A stretch of 64,000 nucleotides of DNA from Diploptera punctata (Eukaryota; Arthropoda; Insecta; Blattodea; Blaberidae): positions 1-64,000 of the forward strand of contig JASPKZ010010211.1 in NCBI GenBank assembly GCA_030220185.1. Direction: 5' to 3'. Position 1 is the stretch's first letter, and each line of letters opens with the position of its first letter. This document shows positions 30,262 to 41,141 of the stretch, piece after piece. The notes below the pieces were generated by a model. It was given only the letters and a program-made list of their open reading frames with translations. It did no database searches and was not told the origin of the DNA. Made by a program: the position numbers and the translations under genes.

Positions 30262-30582
30262 TTCTCTGATACATGATATGTATAGGATGCCAGATTTAAT
30301 AAGAACAGTTAAGTCTCGTAGACTGCGATGGACAGGAGATGTGACACGTATGGGGGATTAAAAAAAAGATGCATGCAAACTTCTTGTAGGAAATCCAGAG
30401 TGAAAACGCCCTGTTGGTGGACCAAGAATGAGGTGGAAGAATAACATTATACATGATTTGAGGGAAGTAGATTATACAGGGGATGATTGGAAAACGTTAG
30501 CTCAGGAATGGGATGTATGGGGAGCTTATGTCCGCACGGCCATGAACCTACAGGTTCTATAGAGCCAGTGAGTGAGTTAGTT
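30262..30582 (+). mobile_element. LINE-a 3' fragment
   Basis: A 320-bp copy of the LINE-a C-terminus (TTAAGTCTCGTAGACTGCGA onward) with a GTGAGTGAGTTAGTTA tail. It ends at the left end of mariner C. Confidence 0.92.
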
Positions 30583-30585
30583 ATA

Positions 30586-31560
30586 CAGGGTGGACCGCTC
30601 GAATGGACCTAATTTCAATTGCTTGTTACTGGCAAACGGTTGAAGATAGAAACTTAAAACAACGTTCATATTACAGAAAAACTCACCGAGTTTTGATATC
30701 CAGATCACCACATCTCTATATGAGCCCCAGCAGTCACTGTGACGATATCAAAGCGATGAACAATTTCTTGCCAAGTACGTTGGAGTATGTCTTCTGGAAT
30801 GTTCTCAATAGCCTCTATGATGCGCTCACGAAGATCACGAAGGTCTTTGACTGGGGTGGTGTAAACTTTATCTTTGACATAGCCCCAGAGAAAGAAATCC
30901 AGTGGTGTTAAATCGGGAGATCTCGGGGGCCACGCGATTGGTCCTCCCCTACCAATCCAACGGCCAGGGAAAATGTTGTCCAAAGTCGTACGAACTTCAT
31001 TGGACCAGTGGGGAGGAGCACCATCTTGCTGGAAAACGATGTTAGGCTGCAGTTGTTCAATTTGTGGAAAGAAGAACTGCTCCAGCATGTCAAGATATGT
31101 GGTACCACGAACAGTTTTCTCGGCGAAGAAAAACGGTCCAATGACCTTATTATGTGACAAACTCACCAAACATTCATCTTCGGACTATCACGAACATGCT
31201 CTTGAATAGCGTGAGGATTCTCCGATCCCAGATCCGCACATTATGCCGGTTTACCTTGCCTGACAAATGGAAAGTGGCTTCGTCCGAGAAGAAAATCTTA
31301 GTCATGAAGTCAGGGTCAGCGCCGAGACGGTCCAGCATCATATTGGCGAATTCCACTCGTTTCGGCATGTCATTCGGCTCCAGACGTTGCACTAACTGCA
31401 CTTTATATGCGTGCAGTTTGAGGCGTTTGTGGACAATCCGTTGTAATGTCGATTTTGGTATTTGAAGTTCCCGCGAAGCTCTTCTTAATGACTTCCGGGG
31501 GCTTCGCTCAAATGCGGCTTGAACATTTGCTACCATTTCTCTGATAACTAGCAAAATTTA
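30586..31560 (-). mobile_element. DD41D mariner-like element C, 5'-truncated
   Basis: The left end at 30586 is CAGGGTGGACCGCTCGAATG after TA. No matching inverted end was found near 31560-31620, so the transposase start and the 5' end of the element are lost. It holds the best-preserved transposase of the window. Confidence 0.8.
30705..31554 (-). pseudogene. DD41D mariner transposase, near complete catalytic domain
   Basis: A Tc1/mariner transposase in two frames. The upstream frame (31174-31554) has the second helix-turn-helix (SLRRASRELQIPKSTLQRIV) and the first catalytic aspartate in FFSDEATFHLSGKVNRHN. The downstream frame (30705-31169) has KVIGPFFFAEKTV, the second aspartate in VFQQDGAPPHWSN and the third in PDLTPLDFFLWGYVKDKVY, with 41 residues between them. 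Two small indels between about 31150 and 31230 break the frame. The first helix-turn-helix is absent. All three acidic residues are present, so the loss is recent relative to mariner A and B. Confidence 0.88.
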
Positions 31561-31682
31561 TGAAGTTGACGGTTTCTGCAGAACCTAATTATAGGCCTTT
31601 ATGCTGCACTTAAGCATGATTTGATTTGCATGTCTCACAAATGTAGACTAAAGTCGTACATTTCCATATCCTCCATAGTCAA

Positions 31683-31805
31683 CGGGCCTACATGGTTCTT
31701 GGCTTACCGGCTGCCATTGCACATCGATATGTGTTAATCACAGAGTTGCACGATCGTTCAGCCAGTATTGGGGTTACGTATGGTCAGCATGTCGCGTCCC
31801 CAATA
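31683..31805 (-). repeat. SINE-B fragment, diverged
   Basis: CACATCGATATGTGTTAATC and GTATGGTCAGCATGTCGCG correspond to the middle of SINE-B on the minus strand, with many changes. Confidence 0.7.
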
Positions 31806-31867
31806 GCTAGGTATATATATATGGTTACATTAACTAGTTTATATTAACTAGGTCTAAATAAAAAAAC

Positions 31868-32080
31868 ACGAGTTAGTCTCGAACTAGTAGTTACCATGCT
31901 CGTCTCTGGTTCTGGAGTTCAAGGGTTCAAATACGGGGAATGTCCATGCACTTTTAGGATTCAAAAATCTTAGGTATGGCTTCCTTCGAATAGGAGTGAA
32001 GCCGTATCCCTGTGTGGTAGATATAAGCCCCATGGCATGTGGAAGAAAGTTAAGTATGTAAAAAGTGATTTCAGAGCAAA
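31868..32080 (+). mobile_element. SINE-D-like element, diverged
   Basis: AACTAGTAGTTACCATGCTCG and AGGGTTCAAATACGG resemble the A and B boxes of SINE-D. The downstream part (CTTCCTTCGAATAGGAGTGA) is unlike SINE-D, so it is either a sister family with another body or an old copy. Confidence 0.55.
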
Positions 32081-32340
32081 ATTGCCAGTAATTTCACTTC
32101 CATACTTATTTCAATTGCAAGACCAATGACCTGAGTTAATTAAAATTTTAACCAGTTGAAGTGTTTAGAATAGCCAAATGGAATTTTTGTAAATCTGCGG
32201 TTCAGTGTTGTATTTATACTGAAGCAAGCATAAGCAAGGAATTATTATTCTTTATTCTAAATATAAGTGTGATAGGTACTAAATTAAATTCCTTGCTCAA
32301 TACCCAGAAACTTAAAATATCACAAACACTATAAATATTA

Positions 32341-32572
32341 TGATGATCTTGTAGAAGATTTCCGGGCTGTTGGCCGTGGTCTTTGAGGCTTGCAGTTCCC
32401 CAACGTTTCGCCAGAGACTGCGTCCGGCATCCTCAAGGGTTGTCTTGAGAGGATGCCGGACGCAGTCTCTGGCGAAACGTCGGGGAACTACAAGCCTCAA
32501 GACCACGGCCAACAACCCGGAAATCTTCTACTGGATCATCATAACTCCGGCCGTGAAAGCCTAAGTCAATAT
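32341..32572 (-). mobile_element. FB-H foldback, complete, 13-bp target duplication
   Basis: A 232-bp element flanked by perfect ACTATAAATATTA (32328-32340 and 32573-32585). Its arms are near-perfect inverted repeats (32341-32437 and 32444-32543). A right extension of about 29 bp contains CCGGCCGTGAAAGCC, whose reverse complement also forms the left extension of the FB-H at 45946. Each arm carries a stem GCCGGA/TCTGGC with loop CGCAGTC followed by GAAACGTC or GAAACGTT. Box CTGANGA is degenerate (TTGAGGA on the minus strand). Confidence 0.85.
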
Positions 32573-32585
32573 ACTATAAATATTA

Positions 32586-33244
32586 ATAACAATATATCAT
32601 TTAAATAAATCTCGCTAATTCTTCATCAGTGCTTTCAATAGCTTAAAAGTAATCTGCCAATTTTTTCTTTAAATAATTTTCAAACTCAATAAAAAATGCA
32701 CATTTTAGGAGATTTCTTCTTCCGAATTTATTCCCAAATTTCCCATACTAGTATATAAAACAAACTCCACACCTATTATCAAAATCGTGAATTACCAGCA
32801 CGCTGTTAGTTTCAGAAAATAAAACGAAAGACTATAAAAAAAAGAGGACAAAATAAGGTTATAATATGTCTATTTTCAACCAATTCATATTACGACTTTA
32901 CGATGAGACATCCTTCCTTTGTTTGAAACATTTCATCTTCGGAGAAATTTCAAGTTATATTGTCCAAATGATAAGTCGCTTTTTTTTACTAATTTTTTTC
33001 TGTGATTTTGCAGACTGTGCTTTTTGTTCCAAAATAAATGTGTATTTTTCATTTTAAGCTTATTTACTTTTTTTTTGTCGTAATCTGTTTCCGTCTTTGA
33101 TCCGAGGCTTGATCCTTGGGACTGCGAGCAATGTATAAGGTACACCTTGAAGTCGGTTAATACCACCAGGTTTGGTTTATAAAATGGGAAACACTAGATT
33201 TCAGTTGATATGTTACGCAGAATATGTCGTTTTCCTTTCAGAAT
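32586..33244. other. AT-rich spacer, nothing recognised
   Basis: Overlapping short frames on both strands (32866-33057, 32933-33166) without recognisable content. Confidence 0.45.
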
Positions 33245-34640
33245 ATGAAGATAATTTGCAAATATTTTTACATCAATTATATCCAGAAAATACAATATGG
33301 AAATTAATACGAATAAGATACAATGCTTAACAATATCAAAAGACCCAGCAAGATGCAAACTAGAAGTGGAAAGATAAATTATAGAACACGTATCAGAATT
33401 TAATTATTTAGGTGTATTAACCTAACAAACACTAAACATTTAATAAAAGAAGTAAAGAAACAGGTTGATAAAACAGCACAAATATCAGAATATACGAAAG
33501 ATTTAATTTGGTGCAACAAACACGTCAATAGAAAGCAAAACCCGCACATACAAAACGATAGTTCAACCAGTTATCGTATATGAGCCAGAAACTAGGGCTG
33601 ATACAATAAAAACAAACAAATAATAAGCACATGTGAAAGGACGATCTTAAGAATTATTCAGGGGAAAACATTATTTGATAAAATACACAACACAGAAATT
33701 AGTGACAAATGTCATATTCAAGACATAACCAAATTTATTATAGACAGACGAAAATATTGGAAAGGTCATATATAAAGAGTGGAAGGCAACCGACTTGCAA
33801 AAAGAGCTCATCATCATCATCATAGTACATTCACGAATTTAGGCCATTTGTTGACCTGTTTCGGCCTCAAGAGAAACACCATCCAGAAGTCTTTTGAGTG
33901 GACGTCCTGGTCTTTTCTTCTTCCTGCAGGTTGATATCTTAACATTAGTTTGGGTATTCTGTGATCTTCCATTCGATGAACATGTTGTATCCATCTTGAC
34001 TTATAAATCAGAAATTTTGTTTTCTAAAGATTCCATGTGTAATTCTTCTAAGATGTCTTCATTTTTTTGTGATCTAGTAGTGTGTATCCTGCAGTCCTCC
34101 GAAGATATCTCATTTCAGCAGATCTAAGTCTCTGTATATCCTTCTGTTTCAAACGTCCATACTTCGCTACCATACAAAAGAGTTGGAAGAGCCAGTGTTT
34201 TATACACTTCAGTCTTGAATGTTTTTGGACAAACTGTGGCTTGAAGATAGAATTTATTAACCCTCAAATTCTTAAAAATTTAGATATTTTTGCATTTACA
34301 TCCTTTTCTTCTTCATATGAGATATTGCATCCTAGATATGTAAAATTATTCACCTGCTCCAAAATTTTATTGTCCAGTACAATTTTACTTCTGACAGGAT
34401 CTACACCTTGAAATGCCATAATTTTTGTTTTTTCTGTAGATCGCAAAAAGAGCTAAAGAAGATATACCAATGGACGGGAGAAGAACAAGAGGAAGAAAAG
34501 CCAAGAGATGGATAGGCAGTGAATGCACATCCAATATGTCTTCTTCCGAGGAGTGATTTTGAAAAAAAAAAAAAAAAACAGGATGGAAATCCTACAAATT
34601 ATGATTAAGAAAAAGAAGAAGACTTTTTTTTTGTCCGTTT
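33245..34640 (+). mobile_element. LINE-d copy split by LINE-b
   Basis: The left part 33245-33808 reads, with many stops, DPARCKLEVE, SEFNYLGV, FIIDRRKYWKGHI. The right part 34443-34640 continues AKRAKEDIPMDGRRTRGRK and ends near SECTSNMSSSEE with an (AAG)n tail. LINE-b is inserted between with the duplication GCAAAAAGAGCT (33797-33808 and 34443-34454). A shorter copy lies at 47127. Confidence 0.82.
33809..34442 (-). mobile_element. LINE-b, 5'-truncated, 12-bp target duplication
   Basis: Minus-strand copy from EKTKIMAFQGVDPVRSKIV through NFTYLGCNISYEEEKD and the C-terminus to an ATGATGATGATG tail at 33809. It is closely similar to the LINE-b at 52130-53329 and 41840-43093. Frame breaks separate the readable parts. 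Confidence 0.92.
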
Positions 34641-34952
34641 TGTTCTACAAAAATGGTAATCAGGTGTTCACTGGAGTGGATATTTTGTTTACAAGTTTAA
34701 AAAAATCTTACTTTCGTGTGAATGCAGTTTTATGTGCTTTGCAACAGTTGTTTTATAGCCGCTTGTAAAATAAACTGCTCGTGTTTGGTGCAAGTTGACA
34801 AAAGTCATTAAAATTATTACCGTCTAGGGAGCAATAAGGGACAGAGGGCTTTTCTATTGGATCCCTGACGAAACTTGCCTCTGTAAATGAAAACTTTGAA
34901 TATGCTAGTAAAATGTGCCACAATAGGAAACGTCTCTGGATTACAAAAATCT
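34641..34952. other. Spacer, nothing recognised
   Basis: No recognised frame or repeat. Confidence 0.45.
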
Positions 34953-35423
34953 TCTTATATATAAAAATCAATGTTTGTTGGTATGTTTGTTTGTTTGTAC
35001 TTTATGCGCGGCCATACCGTTGATCAGATTGTGATGGGGCTTTTTGCAAAATGTTTAGGAGATTCCCGGGATGAACATAGGCTATAAGAGAGTTGTAATA
35101 CTTAACTCCTATACCCTTAAAAATCGCCCTTTGTAGTGGAAAACATGAAAAAAATAGCTTTTTGGACGCTTAAATGGCTTACGCTGCCTAAACCATAACA
35201 AATACACAAAATTAACTGTACACACAATTGAATATCTCAAAACGCTCTACAAAAAAGTCCGCGACAGCATATGTTTATCTTTTACGGATAACTCCAACCA
35301 TTTTTGTGTTTCATTGATGCGGAGAAGATCGAGACAAGTACGTAGATTCCTGTGCAAGCATAGCAGCATATGGCGGGTATTCTTTACGGATAACTCACAA
35401 TGACGAATTTTGTCTTTTAGCTC

Positions 35424-35714
35424 GTATAAGATTTAAAAGTATAATAATAGTCCCTTCGATTAGTTGCTGGCCAAAGGAAGGCATGACCAGTGATGAGTCT
35501 TCCATCTTAAGCCTCTGGTCAGGCTTTTCTGGAGAAGAAAAGAAAATAAAGGAAAGAAGAAATGGAAGAAAGGAAAGACTCCCTAGCCCTCGAGTGCCCT
35601 AATAGCGTCGGGGTCGAAAAGAGGACGAAGATCTCTATGAAACGCTGGAGGGAAAATTTTCTATAGGATCATAACAGGCCTTGGCCTAATACTTGGAAGG
35701 AAGAAGAAGAAGAA
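35424..35714 (+). mobile_element. LINE-e derived element with inverted 5' part
   Basis: 35424-35622 is the LINE-e head in antisense orientation and 35623-35714 is the LINE-e tail in sense orientation (ATGAAACGCTGGAGGGAAAA). The whole is flanked by GTCTTTTAGCTC (35412-35423 and 35715-35726), so head and tail entered together. This is the structure produced by twin priming during LINE insertion. Confidence 0.9.
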
Positions 35715-35802
35715 GTCTTTTAGCTCATTTATGCCAAGAGGATGGAGATAAGTAGATTCCCGGGCAGCAGCGGGTATTCAGTACGGGAGTTTATAAAATA
35801 AA

Positions 35803-35805
<3 letters not shown>

Positions 35806-35838
<33 letters not shown>
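35806..35838. repeat. (TA)n microsatellite
   Basis: About 16 TA repeats inside the Helitron, just before SINE-A. Confidence 0.95.
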
Positions 35839-35841
<3 letters not shown>

Positions 35842-35854
35842 TTTTTGCTTTTAC

Positions 35855-36150
35855 TGGCACGCCGTAGCGTAGTGGTTAAGGCACTGCGCTACAAGTCGGA
35901 AGGTCGAGTGTTCAAGTCCCGATGGGGTCAGGATTTTTAAACTGACCAAAATCTTCTGGCGGCACTACGGCCCTGGGGTCGACTCAGCCTCTAACGGAAA
36001 TGAGTACCAGACGCTTGTTCTGGGGTAAAGGCGGCCGTCACGCAGGGCTGACAACCCGGCTGACATCAAGTGCCGATTGTCTAGAAAAAGTGGGAGCCTT
36101 AACCCCAAGGGCCTCCCGAGGCCTGTAGTGGGATTACTTTACTTTTTACT
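35855..36150 (+). mobile_element. SINE-A, near full length, inside Helitron 1
   Basis: Contains both promoter boxes (TAGCGTAGTGGTTAAGGC and GTGTTCAAGTCCC) and the usual tail. A short piece (CTCCTACTACC) is deleted near the 3' end. The split Helitron sequence (CTTTTAC and TTATTCAACTAAA) is continuous in Helitron 2. Confidence 0.93.
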
Positions 36151-36489
36151 TATTCAACTAAATATAAAGGCATATTAATTTTAATTTATTTAGGCGTAGC
36201 AGTGCACGCCGGGTGTTAGCTAGTGTTGCTATAAATGTTCCATCTACATAACGTCAAGTGAATCTTATACCAATAAGTTTTCGAATAGTCCCTAAACACG
36301 CAACACCCATATTACATTCGCCTCCTTTGTTATCTGTATTTTCCTTTAAATGTCCGTGTTATCTCCGAAGTGACTTGTCATTGAGTGATTTGATCACTTA
36401 TCCAGGTAGTCAATACTTTTAAATTTCATTATAAAACACTGTTGAGGTCGCTATGTAAAAATTTAAATTTAAAATAAATACCTGAGATC

Positions 36490-37436
36490 TTCAAACGTGT
36501 AGGAAAACAGTTTTCGGATACTTTTGAAATCCACAATGGCTGAAGCAAGGAGATGCACTATCTCCTCTACTATTTAATTTTGTACTAGAGCATGACATCA
36601 AATATTTAGAGAATGAAGAAGGCAACAACTCAATGGTATTAATAAGCTGTTAGTGATGATGTAGTACTATTGGGCGATAGCGAGGAGATACTGAAGTCCA
36701 ACACGCACACACTCCTGAGTAACACTAAGAAATTGGGACTGGAAGTAAATATCAATAAAATTAAATTATATGGTCACACATCGAAATACATTATATAATG
36801 GAAATGGACAGCTAATGACAAATTAACAATAATCAAAAATAGGGATGAGATGCACAAGGAAATTAAACATAGGCTCAATTCTGGAAATGCGTGCTATTAT
36901 GCATTACAGAGACTCTTGATGTCCCAACTCCTTTCAAAAAATGTTAAACTGAAAATATATAAAACTATTATTCTCCCAGTTATATTATATGGATGCGAAA
37001 CATGGACTCTTACTTTAAGGGAGGAAAGGACATTACGAGTATTTGAGAATAAAGTACTTAGGAAAATCTTTGGATCAAAGAGAGGTGAATAGACAGGTGA
37101 ATGGAGAAGACTGCGTAACAATGAATTACATGGTCTTTATAGGAAGCCAGATATAATGAGAACAGTTAAGTCTCGTAGACTGAGATGGGCAGGACATGTG
37201 GCAGGAATGGGGAATGAAAGACGTGCATGGAAGCTTCTTGTAGGAAAACCAGAGTGAATTCGTCCAGTTGGAAGACCAAGAATGACGTGGGAGAATAACA
37301 TTAACTATGTTTTGAGGGAAGTAGATTATACAGGAGATGATTGGAAAACATTAGCTCAGGATAGGGATATATGGAGAGCTTATGTCCGCGCGGCCATGAA
37401 CTTACGGGTTCGATAGTGCCAGTGAATAAGTAAGTA
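36490..37436 (+). mobile_element. LINE-a, 0.95-kb copy
   Basis: Starts upstream of the GDALSPLL block (GTGTAGGAAAACAGTTTTCG) and runs to the GTAAGTAAGT tail. The catalytic YADD region is damaged (GTTAGTGATGATGTAG, with bases missing). The frame 36850-37092 covers the C-terminal YGCETWTLTLREERTL part. Confidence 0.92.
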
Positions 37437-37708
37437 GGACTGTGATTGGCAGGGCATGTGGCACGATTGGGGAATGAAAGACGTGCATGGAAGCTGCTTG
37501 TAGGAAAACCAGTGGAAAAACGCCCAGTTGGTTGACCATGAAATGAGGTGGGAGAATAACATTAATTATGATTTGAGAGAAGTAGATTATACAGGGGATG
37601 ATAGGAAAATGTTAGCTCAGGATAGCGATGTATGAAGAGCTTATGTCCTCGCGGCCATGAACCTACGGGTTCGATAGTGCCAGTTAGTTAGTTAGTTAGT
37701 TAGTTGGG
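37437..37708 (+). mobile_element. LINE-a 3' fragment, adjacent second copy
   Basis: The last 270 bp of LINE-a repeated directly after the previous copy's tail, ending GTTAGTTAGTTAGTTAGTTG. It may have inserted into the tail repeat of the first copy. Confidence 0.88.
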
Positions 37709-37907
37709 AGGTTCATGTCGGCGCGGGTATCCCTTTCCTGAGCTAATGTTTCCAATTATTCCTGTGAAATTCACCTACTGGTACCTTCTTAAATCATGGT
37801 TAGTATTATACCCCCACCTCATTCGGCCTACTTGCTAGATATTTTTCCTCTGGTATCCTACAATAACCTATTTTTTTCATGATTCGTGTTACATGTCCTG
37901 CTTTCGC
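37709..37907 (-). mobile_element. LINE-a fragment, old
   Basis: A diverged antisense copy of the LINE-a 3' end: CCTTTCCTGAGCTAATG, CTCATTCGGCCTACTTGCTA and CCTCTGGTATCCTACAA correspond to the usual antisense sequence. Confidence 0.75.
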
Positions 37908-38142
37908 AGGAGGGATATTACGAGGTAAGGCTCCCATCTTTCTAGACAATCGGTACGAGATATTAGCCGGCTTGTTAGATCATCGTGATAGAACATACGA
38001 CATACTCATTTTCGCTAGGTGCTGAGTCGACCCCAGGGCCACGATTCCGCCCGAGCGTTTGGGTAATTTTAAACATCTTTACCTGAACTCGCCACCTTCC
38101 GGATTGTAGCATATTGCTATGCTAAGCAACTACGCTACCTGT
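37908..38142 (-). mobile_element. SINE-A, old copy
   Basis: AAGGCTCCCATCTTTCTAGA, GCTGAGTCGACCCCAGGGCC and AACTACGCTACC match SINE-A on the minus strand with many changes. Old relative to other copies. Confidence 0.82.
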
Positions 38143-38582
38143 AAAATTTTACTATTGTTAATTATCGCCGTTGTCGCAAACTTTTCTGATGAACTGAGGT
38201 ATCGATAGAAGAAAGACGATGTCCGCAGTTGAACGGTTCAACTGTCTTTGAATTGGGGCAGAGAAATGACTTTATTACATTTTTCCGTACAACAAACACT
38301 TGTCACAGACAAACAAATGGTTTTAAATCACAACGAAATTGGACATGCTTGACCTGGTAGCTTTAAGATATACGATACAACGCTGTAAAATTTTATGACG
38401 GTTTGTTATGGCCCGGCTGTCGCAAACAACCTTTTCAATTGCTGTTCTGAGTGCGTAAACAAGCCGGTTCATTGTCATAGCTCCCATTTTTGGTAAAGTA
38501 TCCACCTGCTGGTCTTCAACAGAACATATTGACAAAAATTCTTTACTAAAAACTAAAACAAAGTTTCTTACTTAAGCTTGTT
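38143..38582. other. Spacer with an unrecognised antisense frame
   Basis: The minus frame 38323-38535 (70 codons; starts MSICSVEDQQVDTLPKMGAM) has even, protein-like composition and extends upstream without a stop for some codons, but I recognise no family. It could be an exon or remnant of an unidentified element. Confidence 0.35.
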
Positions 38583-39164
38583 CATCATCATCATCTTCAA
38601 GGTATGGGCCTGTTGGCCCGTTCCGCTCCCCGGTGCACTATATGCTGCAGGTGCAGGTCGTCTTTCCAACGACGTTTTGGTCTTCCTACATTTCTTCGTC
38701 CTAGAGGTTTATAATGAAGCAGCTGTTTTGACAAAAGATTATTTGGCATTCGTTGTATATGTTCAAACCAATTAGGCTTATTTCTGTATATTCTCTCGTT
38801 TATATTATATAATTGTAATTCATCTCTGATATCTTGACTTCCCTTTTGATCTCTTAGAGATACACCTGTAACTGATCTGAGAAATCTCATTTCTGTTGTC
38901 TCAATTTTATTTTTATCAGAGATCGTTAAAGGCCAAGTCTCAGACCCGTATATTAACGTTGGAACGGCTACTGTTTTATAAAATTTTAATTGAGTTTCCC
39001 TTGTGGTCTTATTTCTCAAATATTTTATTGAACCACATATATGTTGAAATATCCCTAATTTCTTCTCCATATCCAAATTTTGCTCGTATGATATCATGCA
39101 TCCCAGATAAATGAAACAAGTTACTTGATCAATTATGTTTGCTCCAATTACGATTTTTGTCCTT
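38583..39164 (-). mobile_element. LINE-b (second subtype), 3' part
   Basis: Minus strand: YLGCMISYEQNLDMEKKLG, then IYGSETWPLTISDKNKIETT, WFEHIQRMPNNLLSKQLL, RRNVGRPKRRWKD and a GATGATGATG tail. The 166-codon frame 38597-39097 is nearly intact. Its upstream half lies at 41151-41830, separated by the LINE-a insertion 39174-41141. Confidence 0.92.
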
Positions 39165-39173
39165 TTATGCTGA

Positions 39174-41111
39174 AATGGTTTGATGAGGAATGTGCCGACA
39201 TCGTAAAGAAAAGAAAGCTAGCAAAAATTAAATGGTTACACGAGCCAAATGAGGTAAATTTAGAGCAATTGGGTAGTGTTAGACGGGAAACCACCAAGTT
39301 ACTAAAGAGTAAGAAGAGGGAATATTTGAGAGAGAAGATTAATGATCTTGAAATGAATGCAAAAAATAGGAACATTAGAGAATTATATCAGGGAATTAGT
39401 ATAGAGAAGAAAGGGTTTCAGGCTAGAACAAACATAATTCGGAATGAAAATGGGGATATGATTGCAGATTCCAAGAGTATATTAAATAGATGGAAAAGTT
39501 ATTTTAATCAGCTATTAAATGTACATACAGAACAGGACATTGAGGAGGATAAGTTACAGACAGCAGAAATGATAGTCGCAGAGCCAAGTGCATTAGAGGT
39601 TGAAATGGCAATTGAAAAATTGAAGATGTATAAAGCATCAGGTTCAGATGAGATCCCAGCAGAACTGATAAAATCAGGGGGAGAAAAATTGATGGACAAG
39701 ATACGCTGGTTGCTTACTATGATTTGGGAAAAAGAAGCTCTTCCAGATGAATGGAAGGAATCAATTATCGTACCAATTTATAAGAAAGGAGATAAAACTG
39801 ATTGCAACAACTATAGGGGCATCTCATTACTTTCAACTTCGTACAAAATTCTAACAAATATATAGTAAATAGACTTACTCCCTATATTGATGACATTCTA
39901 GGAGATCATCAATGTGCATTTAGAAGAAACAGGTCTACAACAGATCAGATTTTTAGTATAAGACAGATTTTAGAAAAGAAATGGGAATATAATGGTACTG
40001 TACATCAACTATATGTAGACTTCAAAAAAGCATATGATTCAATTAAGAGGGAGAAGTTATATAGTATCCTGCTGGAGTTCGGAATTCCTAAAAAGTTAGT
40101 TAGACTTATACGAATGTGTCTAAATGGCTCAACGAGTAGGGTGCGTGTAGGCAAACAGTTTTCAGACACTTTTGAAATCCAGAATGGGTTGAAGCAAGGA
40201 GATGCACTATCTCCTCTACTATTTAATTTTGTACTAGAGCATGCCATTAAATCTTTAGAGAATGAGGAAGGCTTACAACTCAATGGTATTAATAAGCTGT
40301 TAGTTTATGCTGATGATGTAGTACTACTGGCCGATAGCGAGGAGATACTAAAGGCCAACACGCACACACTATTGAGTAACACTAAGAAATTAGGACTGGA
40401 AGTAAATATCAATAAAACTAAATATGTGGTCACACGTAGAAATACATTATATAATGGAAATGGACAGCTAATGACAATGAGGGAAATTTTGAGGAATTGG
40501 CTGAATTCAAATACCTAGGAACAATAATCACAAATAGGAATGAGATGCACAAAGAAATTAAACATAGGCTCAATTCTGGAAATGCATGCTATTATGCATT
40601 GCAGAGACTTTTGATGTCCCAACTCCTTTCAAAAAACGTTAAGCTGAAAATATATAAAACTATTATTCTACCAGTTATATTATATGGGTGCGAAACATGG
40701 ACTCTTACTTTAAGGGAGGAAAGGAGATTACGAGTATTTGAGAATAAAGTTCTTAGGAAAATTTTTGGACCAAAGAGAGATGAACAGACAGGTGAATGGA
40801 GACGACTACATAACAATGAACTACATGGTCTTTATAGGAAGCCAGATATAATAAGAACAGTTAAGTCCCATAGACTGCGATGGGCAGGACATGTTGCGCG
40901 TATGGGGAATGAAAGACGTGCATGGAAACTTCTTGTAGGAAAGCCAGAGGGAAAACGCCCAGTTGGTAGACCAAGAATGAGGTGGGAGAACAACATTAAC
41001 TATGATTTGAGGGAAGTAGATTATACAGGGAATGATTGGAAAGCATTAGCTCAGGATAGGGATGTATGGAGAGCTTATGTCCGTGCGGCCATGAACCTAC
41101 GGGTTCGATAG
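39174..41111 (+). pseudogene. LINE-a ORF2: reverse transcriptase and C-terminal domain
   Basis: In order: a basic linker (KRKLAKIKWLHEPNEVNL), reverse transcriptase motifs KASGSDEIPAELIKSGGEK, IIVPIYKKGDKTDCNNYRG, VDFKKAYDSIKREKLY, GLKQGDALSPLLFNFVLEHA and the catalytic VYADDVVLL, then GLEVNINKTKYV, YGCETWTLTLREERRLR and RWAGHVARMGNERRAWKLL. The order and the KKGD..CNNYRGI wording point to the RTE-like group with F52C9.6-type C-termini (memory, not searched). Two frame breaks are visible: near 39858 and near 40476, the second being one missing A compared with the copies at 19770 and 23820. Apart from these the frame is open to 41111. Confidence 0.9.
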
Positions 41112-41141
41112 TGCCAGTGAGTAAGTAAGTAAGTAAGTAAG
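39174..41141 (+). mobile_element. LINE-a, longest copy in the window (about 2 kb)
   Basis: Flanked by TTATGCTGA (39165-39173 and 41142-41150), inserted into LINE-b so that the LINE-b frame TFIGTQ/HKRTK is cut and can be followed on both sides. It contains the linker between endonuclease and reverse transcriptase, the whole reverse transcriptase and the C-terminus, and ends with six GTAA repeats. The apurinic-type endonuclease and any ORF1 are lost by 5' truncation. Confidence 0.95.

Larger units (their letters stand above)
34953..36223 (+). mobile_element. Non-autonomous Helitron copy 1, with two insertions
   Basis: Starts TCTTATATATAAAAATCAAT and ends GCACGCCGGGTGTTAGCTAG followed by T. A 5' TC and a 3' CTAG after a GC-rich palindromic stretch fit the Helitron rule, with insertion between A and T (family knowledge). 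The body shares GCGGCCATACCGTTGATC and TCCGCGACAGCATATGTTTA with copies 2 and 3. A rearranged LINE-e piece (35424-35714) and a SINE-A (35855-36150) are inserted. No Rep or helicase frame is present. Confidence 0.85.

Noticed and set aside
30603..30911. 102-codon plus frame over the mariner
   Set aside because: It is antisense to the DD41D transposase, which explains its openness.
32349..32543. Rho-independent terminator
   Set aside because: The hairpin is far too long, the organism appears eukaryotic and the ends carry a target-site duplication.
39174..41111. Endogenous retrovirus or other viral polymerase
   Set aside because: The reverse transcriptase has non-LTR features (linker, C-terminal SEXW/GRP region, 4-bp tail repeat, 5' truncation) and there are no LTRs, protease or integrase.
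41120..41141. Telomeric repeat at LINE ends
   Set aside because: The repeat is GTAA/TTAG (4 bp) and is the LINE-a tail, not the insect TTAGG repeat.
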